NCBI GenBank assembly: GCA_021463845.1
Contig: JAJTXV010000001.1
Coordinates: 710,174 to 774,173 of the forward strand
Length of the DNA stretch: 64,000 bases
Source of the DNA: Anaerolineales bacterium
GTDB taxonomy: Bacteria > Chloroflexota > Anaerolineae > Anaerolineales > UBA11579
Direction: 5' to 3'
The position numbers were made by a program, and so were the translations under genes. The notes under the pieces were generated by a model. The model was not told where the DNA came from. It did not search any database and was given only the letters and a program-made list of their open reading frames with translations. Positions 53,382 to 60,676 of the stretch are shown in pieces. The first letter of the stretch is position 1. Each line of letters begins with the position of its first letter.

Positions 53382-53714
53382 ATGGCATCAGCAAAGTTTG
53401 TGATCGAGAAGGGCAAAGGCGGCTTCCGCTTCAACCTCATCAGCACCAATGGTGAGCCGATCCTGCACAGCGAGCGCTACAACACCAAAGACAGCGCCAA
53501 GCGCGGCATCAAGTCAGTCAAGAAACACGCCGGCAAGCTGGCCAACTACGTCGAAGCCAAGTCCAAGAACGGCAAGAGCTACTTCAACCTGCGCGCCGCC
53601 AACAACCGCATCATTGGCACCAGCGAGATGTACTCCTCGCCCGCCAAGTGCAAGGGCGGTATCGACGCGGTGAAGCGCGTCGCCGGTGGCGCCACCATCG
53701 AAGACAAGAGCTAG
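53382..53714 (+). CDS. YegP/UPF0339 family protein with two DUF1508 repeats
   Basis: A 110-residue cytoplasmic protein with two DUF1508 repeats: FVIEKGKGGFRFNLISTNGE (1) and YVEAKSKNGKSYFNLRAANN (2), each followed by a helix (KDSAKRGIKSVKKHA; PAKCKGGIDAVKRVA). Very basic. Biological role of the family is not established. Monocistronic with its own terminator and a GGAGGAGAAG site. Confidence 0.92.
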   Translation: MASAKFVIEKGKGGFRFNLISTNGEPILHSERYNTKDSAKRGIKSVKKHAGKLANYVEAKSKNGKSYFNLRAANNRIIGTSEMYSSPAKCKGGIDAVKRVAGGATIEDKS

Positions 53715-53738
53715 ACTAGATCGCGCAATTAGTCAAGA

Positions 53739-53773
53739 AAAAAAGACCGGGCAATCGCTTGTCCGGTCTTTTT
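53739..53773 (+). terminator. Intrinsic terminator
   Basis: AAAAAGACCGG / CCGGTCTTTTT stem with an imperfect upper part and a T-run. Confidence 0.88.
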
Positions 53774-53840
53774 GTTTATAGTAGCATTAATCACCTGCTC
53801 ATTTTGGCAGAGACTACAGGAAAGGAGGCTACTTTTTATT

Positions 53841-54011
53841 ATGAGACTCACTCCTCCCAAGCAATGGGTATTCTGGGCTGCACTCGTCCTCGCTGTTGTT
53901 GCTTTGCTGGGCGCGCTGGGCGTTCTCGCCTTCGCCGCTCCTTACGCCACCTGGCTGGCTTTCGCTGGCTGGGCGCTTCTGGCCGCTGGCAACGCCGTCA
54001 AGGGCTTCTAA
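53841..54011 (+). CDS. Small hydrophobic membrane protein
   Basis: A 56-residue protein with two membrane helices (VFWAALVLAVVALLGALGVL and ATWLAFAGWALLAAGNAV) joined by a short turn, and almost no soluble part. An AGGAAAGGAGG sequence lies 12 nt upstream of the ATG, a little far. Flanked by terminators, so it is an independent unit. Function unknown. Confidence 0.7.
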   Translation: MRLTPPKQWVFWAALVLAVVALLGALGVLAFAAPYATWLAFAGWALLAAGNAVKGF

Positions 54012-54025
54012 GCACCAGAACCAAC

Positions 54026-54058
54026 AAAAAAAGACGACCCGATGGGTCGTCTTTTTTT
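54026..54058. terminator. Bidirectional terminator
   Basis: A7-GACGACCC / GGGTCGTC-T7 hairpin with a 3-nt loop between convergent genes. Confidence 0.92.
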
Positions 54059-54066
54059 GTTGTCTA

Positions 54067-54837
54067 TTAGCGCACAGGCTCAGCGGCGATCGGGTTGCGC
54101 AGCTCGCCCAGCCCTTCAATGCTGGTGACGAGCTCGTCGCCGTCTTTCAGCGGGCCAACCCCGGCAGGCGTGCCGGTGAGGATCAGATCGCCAGGCTCCA
54201 GGGTCATGACGGAGGAGATATAGGCCAATAGCTGGCGTACCGAGAAGATCATGTCCCGCGTAGAGCCCATCTGGCGCAGCTCGCCGTTGACGGAGCAAGT
54301 CACCACCGCATCTGCCGGGTCAAAGTCAGTCTCGATCCAGGGACCAAAAGGACAAAAGGTATCGAAGCCCTTGCCACGCGTCCACTGGCCGTCACGCTTC
54401 TGCAAGTCGCGGGCGGTGATGTCATTGGCAATGGTGTAACCCAGAATATATTCATTGACCGTATCCGGCTCGATCCAGCGGCCGCGCTTGCCGATCACGA
54501 TGGCCAGCTCGGCCTCGTGCTCCGGCTGCTGGGTCTGCGGCGGCAGGATGATGGTTTCGCCGTGCGCCACTAATGATGAGGGCGGCTTGAGGAACAGCAT
54601 CGGCACCTCTGGCACCTCGTTGCCCAACTCTTTGGCGTGGTCCGCATAGTTGCGGCCCACGCAGATGATCTTGCTGGGCAGCGCCGGCGGCAGCAGCTTG
54701 AGGTCGGCCAGGGGGATAGTAGCCTCTGCCCGCTGGAAGGCTGCGTACGGGTCACCCTCGATCGGGCCAACCTTATCGCCCAGCACCCAGCCGTAGCGGG
54801 CCGTGCCGTCTTGCTGCAGATATCGAATGATGCGCAT
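54067..54837 (-). CDS. Fumarylacetoacetate hydrolase family protein
   Basis: 256 residues of the FAH catalytic domain: IICVGRNYADHAKELG, MLFLKPPSSLVAHGETI, PEHEAELAIVIGKRGRWIEP (metal-binding E-x-E), YTIANDITARDLQKRDGQW and GDLILTGTPAGVGPLKDGD. Members hydrolyse or decarboxylate beta-diketo or 2-oxo acids, including acylpyruvases. Substrate not deducible. Nine nucleotides after the rpiR stop, so probably under its control. Confidence 0.9.
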   Translation of the reverse strand: MRIIRYLQQDGTARYGWVLGDKVGPIEGDPYAAFQRAEATIPLADLKLLPPALPSKIICVGRNYADHAKELGNEVPEVPMLFLKPPSSLVAHGETIILPPQTQQPEHEAELAIVIGKRGRWIEPDTVNEYILGYTIANDITARDLQKRDGQWTRGKGFDTFCPFGPWIETDFDPADAVVTCSVNGELRQMGSTRDMIFSVRQLLAYISSVMTLEPGDLILTGTPAGVGPLKDGDELVTSIEGLGELRNPIAAEPVR

Positions 54838-54846
54838 CAGTCTCCT

Positions 54847-55692
54847 CTAGTTTGCCCGCGCCAGGCGGCGCAGCAGTTTATCCGTCTTGGTTTGCACTTC
54901 TTTGTGGCGCTCGGCAAAACGCCAACGCAGCGCCTGGCCGAGTGCGTTCACCAGAGCAGCCATCACAAAGCTCACCGCCTGGTCACTCCCCTCTGGGCGC
55001 GGCACCTCCAGCACCACGTCCGCCTTGCGGGCGGCGTCGTACGAGGCGCCGCCCACCACCACGGTGGTGTGCAGCCCGCTGGCCTTGGCCTGGGCCACGG
55101 CCAGCGGCAGCAGTGGTGTGCTGTTGTACGCATCCAGCGCCATCAGCAGGTCGCCTTCGCTGGCCAGCGCCAGGCCGGCCGCCAGCCCCTGCTCCTCGAC
55201 CGGCAGGCTGTAGGCCAGCAGACCGATGGATTGCAGATGGCGCAGCAGATCGCTGGCCTGCGGGGCGGCGGCCGCATCGCTCATCACGAAGACGCGCTTG
55301 GCCTTGCCCAGCGCGCTAAGCAAACTCTCCAGCGGCGCGGCATCCAGCAGGCGGCGGGCGCGCTCAATCGCGTCAGCCAGCTCTTTGTAGGCACGGTCGG
55401 TCAGGCCGCGCAAGCTATCCGCTTTGGGCTCAATGTTCTGACGCAGCAGCAGCTCTTGCAGCACACGCGCCTTGATCTCGTCCTGCAAGGCCGGGAAGCC
55501 GGAGTAGTTCAGGGTCTGGGCGAAACGCACCACGGTGGCAGCATCCACATCCACCTCATGCGCAAGCTCAGAGGCGGTCAGCAAGGCGGCCTGCACGTAT
55601 GAATCTAATATATAATCTGCGAGCCTTTGAAAGCTTTTCGAAAGGCGCGGCCGCGCTTCTCTTATGCGGTCAGCATAGGTGCCTGGAGGCAT
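54847..55692 (-). CDS. RpiR-family transcriptional regulator
   Basis: 281 residues: N-terminal helix-turn-helix (LSKSFQRLADYILDSYVQAA, LAHEVDVDAATVVRFAQTLN) and C-terminal SIS domain (VFVMSDAAAAPQASDLLRHL). RpiR proteins sense phosphosugars. The ATG at 55692 follows TATAGT by 7 nt with no Shine-Dalgarno, so probably leaderless. Upstream gene of the FAH hydrolase. Confidence 0.88.
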   Translation of the reverse strand: MPPGTYADRIREARPRLSKSFQRLADYILDSYVQAALLTASELAHEVDVDAATVVRFAQTLNYSGFPALQDEIKARVLQELLLRQNIEPKADSLRGLTDRAYKELADAIERARRLLDAAPLESLLSALGKAKRVFVMSDAAAAPQASDLLRHLQSIGLLAYSLPVEEQGLAAGLALASEGDLLMALDAYNSTPLLPLAVAQAKASGLHTTVVVGGASYDAARKADVVLEVPRPEGSDQAVSFVMAALVNALGQALRWRFAERHKEVQTKTDKLLRRLARAN

Positions 55693-55699
55693 AAGGCAG

Positions 55700-55730
55700 A
55701 CTATAGCACAAAGTTTTTTGCAGGTATAAT
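55700..55730. promoter_or_regulatory. Divergent -10 boxes of rpiR and tRNA-Val(TAC)
   Basis: Minus strand TATAGT (55705-55700) for rpiR; plus strand TATAAT (55725-55730) for the tRNA. Both lack strong -35 elements. Confidence 0.6.
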
Positions 55731-55775
55731 CATTTTTGCAATTTGGATTGCAGCCCATGAAGGGGTTTTAAGCCT

Positions 55776-55849
55776 GGGCGAGTAGCTCAGTTGGTTAGAG
55801 CGCCTCCCTTACAAGGAGGATGTCGTAGGTTCGAGTCCTATCTCGCCCA
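55776..55849 (+). tRNA. tRNA-Val (anticodon TAC)
   Basis: Acceptor GGGCGAG/CTCGCCC, D-stem GCTC/GAGC, anticodon stem CCTCC/GGAGG with loop CTTACAA, T-arm GTAGG-TTCGAGT-CCTAT. CCA not encoded. Confidence 0.95.
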
Positions 55850-55851
55850 CT

Positions 55852-55880
55852 AAAACAGCGCCTGCGGCGCTGTTTTGCTT
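55852..55880 (+). terminator. Intrinsic terminator after tRNA-Val(TAC)
   Basis: AAAACAGCGCC / GGCGCTGTTTT stem with TGC loop, followed by GCTTT. Confidence 0.88.
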
Positions 55881-55945
55881 TCCGGGCCGGCGCCAGCCAG
55901 CCCGAAAGCAAGCCTCATTGTATAATCCCAGGCAAGCAGGGTCTT

Positions 55946-56158
55946 ATGGAGAAATGGGAGTATCTTGAGCTCAAGATCACCCACGGCGCGGTTGAGCTGG
56001 TGGACGGCGAACTGCTGCCCCCTGCCGATCCGCACAGCCCGGACCCTTACGACTACGTCAAAAGCATGATCGCGGATGGCTGGCAGCTGGTCACCCGCTC
56101 CGGCTCACTGAGCGGCGAATTCTCGGTAGTGCTCAAGCGCCCCCTCAACAGCGAATAG
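55946..56158 (+). CDS. Small DUF4177-like protein
   Basis: A 70-residue protein: MEKWEYLELKITHGAVELVD begins a beta strand and YDYVKSMIADGWQLVTRSGS resembles the helix and strand of DUF4177, ending in FSVVLKRPL. No membrane segment. Its own TATAAT (55921-55926) lies 19 nt upstream. Role unknown. Confidence 0.7.
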   Translation: MEKWEYLELKITHGAVELVDGELLPPADPHSPDPYDYVKSMIADGWQLVTRSGSLSGEFSVVLKRPLNSE

Positions 56159-56159
56159 C

Positions 56160-56479
56160 CCCTCACGGGACATTTTGACCGCCAAATTGGGACAAACGAC
56201 ACCTGCCCCACCTGCCCGCCTGCCGTATTCTAGGGTCAAAGAAACGTCGGAGCAGGTTCCAGCAGATCGCCGACACTAACGGTAATGGGACGGCCAGAAA
56301 ACAAGGCCGCAGCCGTTTGACAGTGTGGCCGGTGCGGTCACCAGAACAGGCGAAGCTGGTAGGCAAGTCAAACGCTCGGCCAGAGGCGAACTGGTCAGGC
56401 AATGACTTAGCCCTGATTGCTCCGGCGTTTTCTTTTAATATCTAGCCACGAAGCGAAAGAGCGCTCTGGTTTTGTTTCG
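56160..56479. other. Gene-free interval without recognised element
   Basis: GGGACATTTTGACCGCCAAA (56167-) followed by TTGGGACA makes two GGGACA direct repeats 22 nt apart. CGGCCAGA and CGGCCAGAG recur at about 56290 and 56379. No coding frame is convincing and no known RNA is seen. Could be a decayed element. Confidence 0.4.
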
Positions 56480-56944
56480 TTACTTCTTGGCCCGCTCTGA
56501 AGACTTGCGAGCATCCACGTACATTTCGAGCAGCCGTTCCTTGGAATTCATCGCCACGGCTTCACCGATCAGCTCCAGCGGCAAGTCTTCCAGCTTCTTG
56601 AAACGCACGCAGGATTTGCCAATATCCATCCGTTTGCCAGTGGCTTTATAGCGGTCCATGAACCACTTGGTGGTGGCAGGTTCGCTGTAGATATTGTTCA
56701 GGTAAACCGCCATATAGTTCTTCTGTGACGCCAAGGCGGCGATGCCCAAGGGTTGGCCGTTGTAAGTCTCCGGGAAGTCCTTAAGCGGGATGTAGTAGGT
56801 GATCATTCCGAAGGTCATTCCCTCTTCAAAGCCTTTGGGCAGATTAGCCTTGATGACCTTGCGCACCGCGCTGAGAGCCTTGCGCCGCTCTTCAGGCAGC
56901 TCCTTTAGATACTCTGTGACAGTTTTTGCCTTGCTGCTGACCAT
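56480..56944 (-). CDS. DUF1801 family protein
   Basis: 154 residues of the YdhG-like DUF1801 fold: TVTEYLKELPEERRKALSAV, GFEEGMTFGMITYYIP, IAALASQKNYMAVYLNNIYS, GKSCVRFKKLEDLPLELIGE. Members may bind iron or act in metal handling; the function is not firmly established. Isolated gene, divergent from the SHMT-GcvT gene. Confidence 0.9.
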   Translation of the reverse strand: MVSSKAKTVTEYLKELPEERRKALSAVRKVIKANLPKGFEEGMTFGMITYYIPLKDFPETYNGQPLGIAALASQKNYMAVYLNNIYSEPATTKWFMDRYKATGKRMDIGKSCVRFKKLEDLPLELIGEAVAMNSKERLLEMYVDARKSSERAKK

Positions 56945-57042
56945 GAACCCTCCGCTCGATATCTACTCAGCCTATCGCACTTGGAAGCCCTTCGTCAAGC
57001 GCTGATACAATTCGTTTGCTAACCCCCACCAAGACAAAGAAT

Positions 57043-60000
57043 ATGCCGACCAAAAAGACAAAATCTGCCCCCAAAGACTTCTTGTTTCGCGGCAGCCTGG
57101 CCCAGCTGGATCCGGCCGTGCACGAGCTCAACCAGCTCGAGGCCGAGCGCCAGTACCGTAAGCTGATCCTGATCGCCAGCGAGAGCACCGCCCCGCTGGC
57201 GGTGCGCGAGGCGCTGTCTTCCGCCTTTGGCAACCTGTACGCTGAGGGCTACCCTGACGAAGCCAGCCGCTGGATGAGCGAGGATGAGATCCTCGACCAC
57301 GAGGCACGCCTGGCGCACTATCGCCGCAACTCCGACCCGCGTTATTACAAAGGCGTGGAGTACGCCGACGCCATCGAGGCGCTGGCCCGTCGCCGCTGCG
57401 CCGAGGCCTTCGCCGCCAACGGCGTCACGGCGGACCAGATCTACGTCAACATCCAGGCTCTCTCCGGCGGCCCGGCCAACAACGCCGTGTATCACGCCCT
57501 GGTCAAACCGGGTGACACCGTGATGGGCATGAACCTGCTGCACGGCGGCCACCTTTCGCACGGCGCGCCGGTCAACCGCTCGGGTAAGTACTACAACATC
57601 GTCCATTATTCGGTAGATCCAGTGACCGAGCGCATCGACTATGACCAGGTGGAAGCGCTAGCCAAAGAGCACAAGCCCAAGATGATCATCGGCGGCTTCT
57701 CGTCCTACCCTTGGCCGGCCGATTGGGCGCGCCTGCGCCAGATCGCCGACGCGGTAGACGCGTACCTGCTGACCGATATTGCCCATGTGGCCGGTCTGGT
57801 GGCCGCCGGCGCCTACCCCTCCCCCATGGGCCATGCGCACGTCATCACCTCCACCACCCATAAGACGCTGAATGGCCCGCGCGGCGCCATCATCATGACC
57901 ACCGATAAGAAGCTGGCGGAGCTGATCGACCGGGCTGTGTTCCCCGGCGAGCAAGGCGGCCCACATGTGAACGTGTTTGGCGGGCTGGCGCTCACTTTCA
58001 AGATCGCCCAGAGCAAGGAATTCAAGCAGCTGCAGGCCCAGGTGGTCAAGAACGCCGTGGCGCTGACCGAGCAGTTGCAGAAGCGCGGCTTCCGCATCCC
58101 CTTCGGCGGCACGCAAAGCCATCTCACCAATGTGGACTGCAAAGTCGTGGTGGGGCCAGACGGCACCACCCTCTCCGGCGATATGGCCGCCCGTATTCTG
58201 GATATGGCCGGCATTGTGGTCAATCGCAATACCATCCCCGGTGACCGCGGCGCCATGAACCCGTCTGGCCTGCGCCTGGGCACGCCATGGATCACGCAGC
58301 GCGGCTTCAAGGAGAAGGAGAGCCGCCAGCTGGCCGACATCATCGCCGATGTGCTGCTGACCTGTGTGCCCTACCGTGACCGCAGCGAGACCAGCCTGAG
58401 CCAGCGCGCCAAGGTGGACTTTGCCGTGCTGGAGGATGCCAAGCTTCGCACCCGTGCCCTGGCCGAGAAGGCCGGCATAGATTTCAAGCCCACCGTGAGT
58501 GGCTATCCGCACTTCTACTATATAGTTGACAAGCCCAAGGCCAAAGGCGCCTGGGTAGGGATCGAAGTGCACGGCGAGCAGGCCACTGCCCTGCTGAACA
58601 TAGCCATCGCCAGCGACATTGAGACGCTTGGCAAGGCTTCCAGCTTCATCATGCACACGCCCAAGGGCGACGTGCACGGCAGCCTCAAAGCCCTGCCCAA
58701 GGGCGGCTACCTGCTGGGCGTGAAGCGCGCCCAGTTCGGGCTGGCGGCCACCTGGCTGCGCGCCCTCTCGGATGGCTATGTGAGCATCGACGCTACGGAC
58801 CCGCAGCGCAAGGCGCCGGGACCGGTGGCCGTACGCGAATCCAAACTCAAAGTGACTGCGCCGTCAGGCAAGGCCGCCGCAGCCGAGAAGCCGTTCTACT
58901 ACGGCATCGGCAGCTCCAAAGCCAAGGCGCTGCCCAAGTTCGATTGGCATGAACCCAGCGAGGCAGCCATCAAGCGCACCGCGCTCTACGATACGCATGT
59001 GGCCCTGGGCGCCAAGATGGTGCCGTTTGCCGGCTGGGATATGCCGCTGCGCTACAGCTCCGTGCGCGAGGAGCACGCCGCCGTGCGCACGGCCGCGGGC
59101 CTGTTCGATGTCACTCACATGGGCGTGTACGATGTGAGCGGGCCGCAGGCGGCCAGCTTCCTCGACTCGGTGTGCGGCAACGACATCACCAGCTTGCCGG
59201 TGGGCATGTCCATCTACACTCACTTCATGGATGCTGACGCCAATGTGCTCGACGACCTGATCGTGTACCGCATGGCTGAGCAGCACTACCTGGTGGTGGT
59301 CAACGCCGCCAATGATGACAAGAACTGGGCCTGGCTCACTGCCGTGCAGGCCGGCGCGGTGCTGGTGGACCCGCAGCAGCCCGGTGCGCTGGCCTTCGGC
59401 CGCGGCGCAAGGCTGCGCAACCTGCGCGCCGCCAGCAGCGGCAGGCAGCAGCGCGTAGACATTGCGCTGCAAGGCCCCAAGTCTCGCAAAGTTTTGCTGG
59501 CGCTGGGCGCTAGCGAAGCTGACAAGCGCACCATCCGCAAGCTCAAGCGCTTTGGCGTAGCCAAGATGAAGCTGGGCGGCTTTGACCTGATCCTTTCGCG
59601 TACGGGGTACACCGGCGAGCCGGTGTCGTTCGAGCTGTTCGTGCACCCTGACCAGGCCGTGGCGCTGTGGAACGTACTGCTGGCTGCCGGAGCCAAGCAT
59701 GGCCTCAAGCCGTGCGGGCTGGCAGCGCGTGACTCGCTGCGCATCGAAGCCGGCCTGCCGCTGTACGGTCATGAGCTGGCTGGGCCGCTCAACCTGGGCA
59801 TCGGCCACTCCGGCTTCCGCGCCTTCGTCAAGACGTCCAAGCCGTGGTTCATAGGGCGCAGCGCCTTCCTGGCCCAGGAGGAGGAGCGCAAGCGCGAAGT
59901 AGTGCGCTTCCGCCTGCCGCAGGGCGTGCGCATCGCCCACCAGGGCGACCCGGTGACCGATGCCGACGGCAAGCGCATCGGCGAAGTGACCAGCTGCTCG

Positions 60001-60159
60001 CTGGACAGCGAAGGCACGCTGACCGGCCAGGCGTTGGTCAACAAGAAATTCACCAAAGAGGGCAGCAAGATCATGGTCTACCAGGGCATGGCCGGCAAGG
60101 ACATCGCCGGCGCCACCCCCACCGAGGCCACGGTAGTGAGCCGCATGCTGGTGCGGTAG
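57043..60159 (+). CDS. Serine hydroxymethyltransferase-GcvT fusion
   Basis: A 1038-residue fusion of two one-carbon enzymes. Residues about 18-446 are SHMT (LILIASESTA, SSYPWPADWARLRQIADAVD, PLP Lys274 in STTHKTLNGPRG, PSGLRLGTPWITQRGF). Residues about 643-1038 are aminomethyltransferase GcvT (AKMVPFAGWDMPLRYSS, VLDDLIVYR with Asp737-Asp738, SRTGYTGEP, GLAARDSLRIEAGLPLYGHE). The linker (about 500-582) resembles a partial GcvT N-domain (GEQATALLNIAIASDIETLG, KGDVHGSLKALPKGGYLLGV) without the Asp pair. Both halves handle 5,10-methylene-THF, so channelling is plausible. Confidence 0.93.
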   Translation: MPTKKTKSAPKDFLFRGSLAQLDPAVHELNQLEAERQYRKLILIASESTAPLAVREALSSAFGNLYAEGYPDEASRWMSEDEILDHEARLAHYRRNSDPRYYKGVEYADAIEALARRRCAEAFAANGVTADQIYVNIQALSGGPANNAVYHALVKPGDTVMGMNLLHGGHLSHGAPVNRSGKYYNIVHYSVDPVTERIDYDQVEALAKEHKPKMIIGGFSSYPWPADWARLRQIADAVDAYLLTDIAHVAGLVAAGAYPSPMGHAHVITSTTHKTLNGPRGAIIMTTDKKLAELIDRAVFPGEQGGPHVNVFGGLALTFKIAQSKEFKQLQAQVVKNAVALTEQLQKRGFRIPFGGTQSHLTNVDCKVVVGPDGTTLSGDMAARILDMAGIVVNRNTIPGDRGAMNPSGLRLGTPWITQRGFKEKESRQLADIIADVLLTCVPYRDRSETSLSQRAKVDFAVLEDAKLRTRALAEKAGIDFKPTVSGYPHFYYIVDKPKAKGAWVGIEVHGEQATALLNIAIASDIETLGKASSFIMHTPKGDVHGSLKALPKGGYLLGVKRAQFGLAATWLRALSDGYVSIDATDPQRKAPGPVAVRESKLKVTAPSGKAAAAEKPFYYGIGSSKAKALPKFDWHEPSEAAIKRTALYDTHVALGAKMVPFAGWDMPLRYSSVREEHAAVRTAAGLFDVTHMGVYDVSGPQAASFLDSVCGNDITSLPVGMSIYTHFMDADANVLDDLIVYRMAEQHYLVVVNAANDDKNWAWLTAVQAGAVLVDPQQPGALAFGRGARLRNLRAASSGRQQRVDIALQGPKSRKVLLALGASEADKRTIRKLKRFGVAKMKLGGFDLILSRTGYTGEPVSFELFVHPDQAVALWNVLLAAGAKHGLKPCGLAARDSLRIEAGLPLYGHELAGPLNLGIGHSGFRAFVKTSKPWFIGRSAFLAQEEERKREVVRFRLPQGVRIAHQGDPVTDADGKRIGEVTSCSLDSEGTLTGQALVNKKFTKEGSKIMVYQGMAGKDIAGATPTEATVVSRMLVR

Positions 60160-60221
60160 CGCACCAGCATGCGCTAGTGCTCAGGTACGGTTAAGCTGAG
60201 CACAGTAATCTTGGAGTAACA

Positions 60222-60290
60222 CCCGGACGAGACGCGCCGTACCCGGTCACGACAAGACGACGCAAACAAAATTCTGTTTTGTTTGGAGGT
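60222..60290 (+). promoter_or_regulatory. Guanidine-III riboswitch (ykkC-III) with expression platform
   Basis: CCGGACGAG...CGCGCCGTACCCGGTCA, then GACAAGACG and ACGC (60223-60263) follow the guanidine-III pseudoknot consensus closely. A 9-bp hairpin (60263-60271 with 60277-60285) follows and its right arm touches the GGAGG site (60285-60289), which suggests translational control. Confidence 0.88.
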
Positions 60291-60295
60291 GTCTT

Positions 60296-60616
60296 GTGTC
60301 TGGAACCTGGATTGTTTTATTGTTGGCCGGCTTGTTTGAGGTGTGCTGGGCGGTAGCGCTGAAGTACACCCAGGGCTTTACCAAGCTATGGCCTAGCCTG
60401 TTCGCCGCCATCACCCTGGGGTTGAGCGTATACCTGCTCTCGGTAGCCACCCGGAGGCTTGAGCTCAGCGTAGCCTATGCGGTGTGGGTCGGTATCGGCA
60501 CGGTAGGCGCCAGCCTGCTGGGCATCATCCTCTTCAAAGAAGCCATTAACCCGTCCAAGCTGCTGTTCCTGGGGCTGCTGATCGCCAGTATCATCGGGCT
60601 CAAATACTCCGTGTAA
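60296..60616 (+). CDS. gdx: Guanidinium exporter of the SMR family (Gdx/SugE)
   Basis: A 106-residue four-helix small multidrug resistance protein. Glu15 in GLFEVCWAVALKYTQGF is the proton/substrate site of the Gdx subtype, and AYAVWVGIGTVGASLLGI is the third-helix signature. The GTG at 60296 has GGAGG 6 nt upstream. Placement right after a guanidine-III riboswitch identifies guanidinium as the likely substrate, exported in exchange for protons. Confidence 0.93.
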   Translation: MSGTWIVLLLAGLFEVCWAVALKYTQGFTKLWPSLFAAITLGLSVYLLSVATRRLELSVAYAVWVGIGTVGASLLGIILFKEAINPSKLLFLGLLIASIIGLKYSV

Positions 60617-60628
60617 TTGTCTTGACAC

Positions 60629-60664
60629 AAGCCGCCACGCCAAAACAGCGTGGCGGCTTTTTCG
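60629..60664 (+). terminator. Intrinsic terminator after gdx
   Basis: AAGCCGCCACGC / GCGTGGCGGCTT stem, 7-nt loop and T-run. Confidence 0.9.
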
Positions 60665-60676
60665 TTTTATACTGCG

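Noticed and set aside
56163-56402. 79-codon minus-strand frame in the gene-free interval
   Set aside because: No ribosome-binding site, no recognisable motif and unusual composition compared with neighbours.
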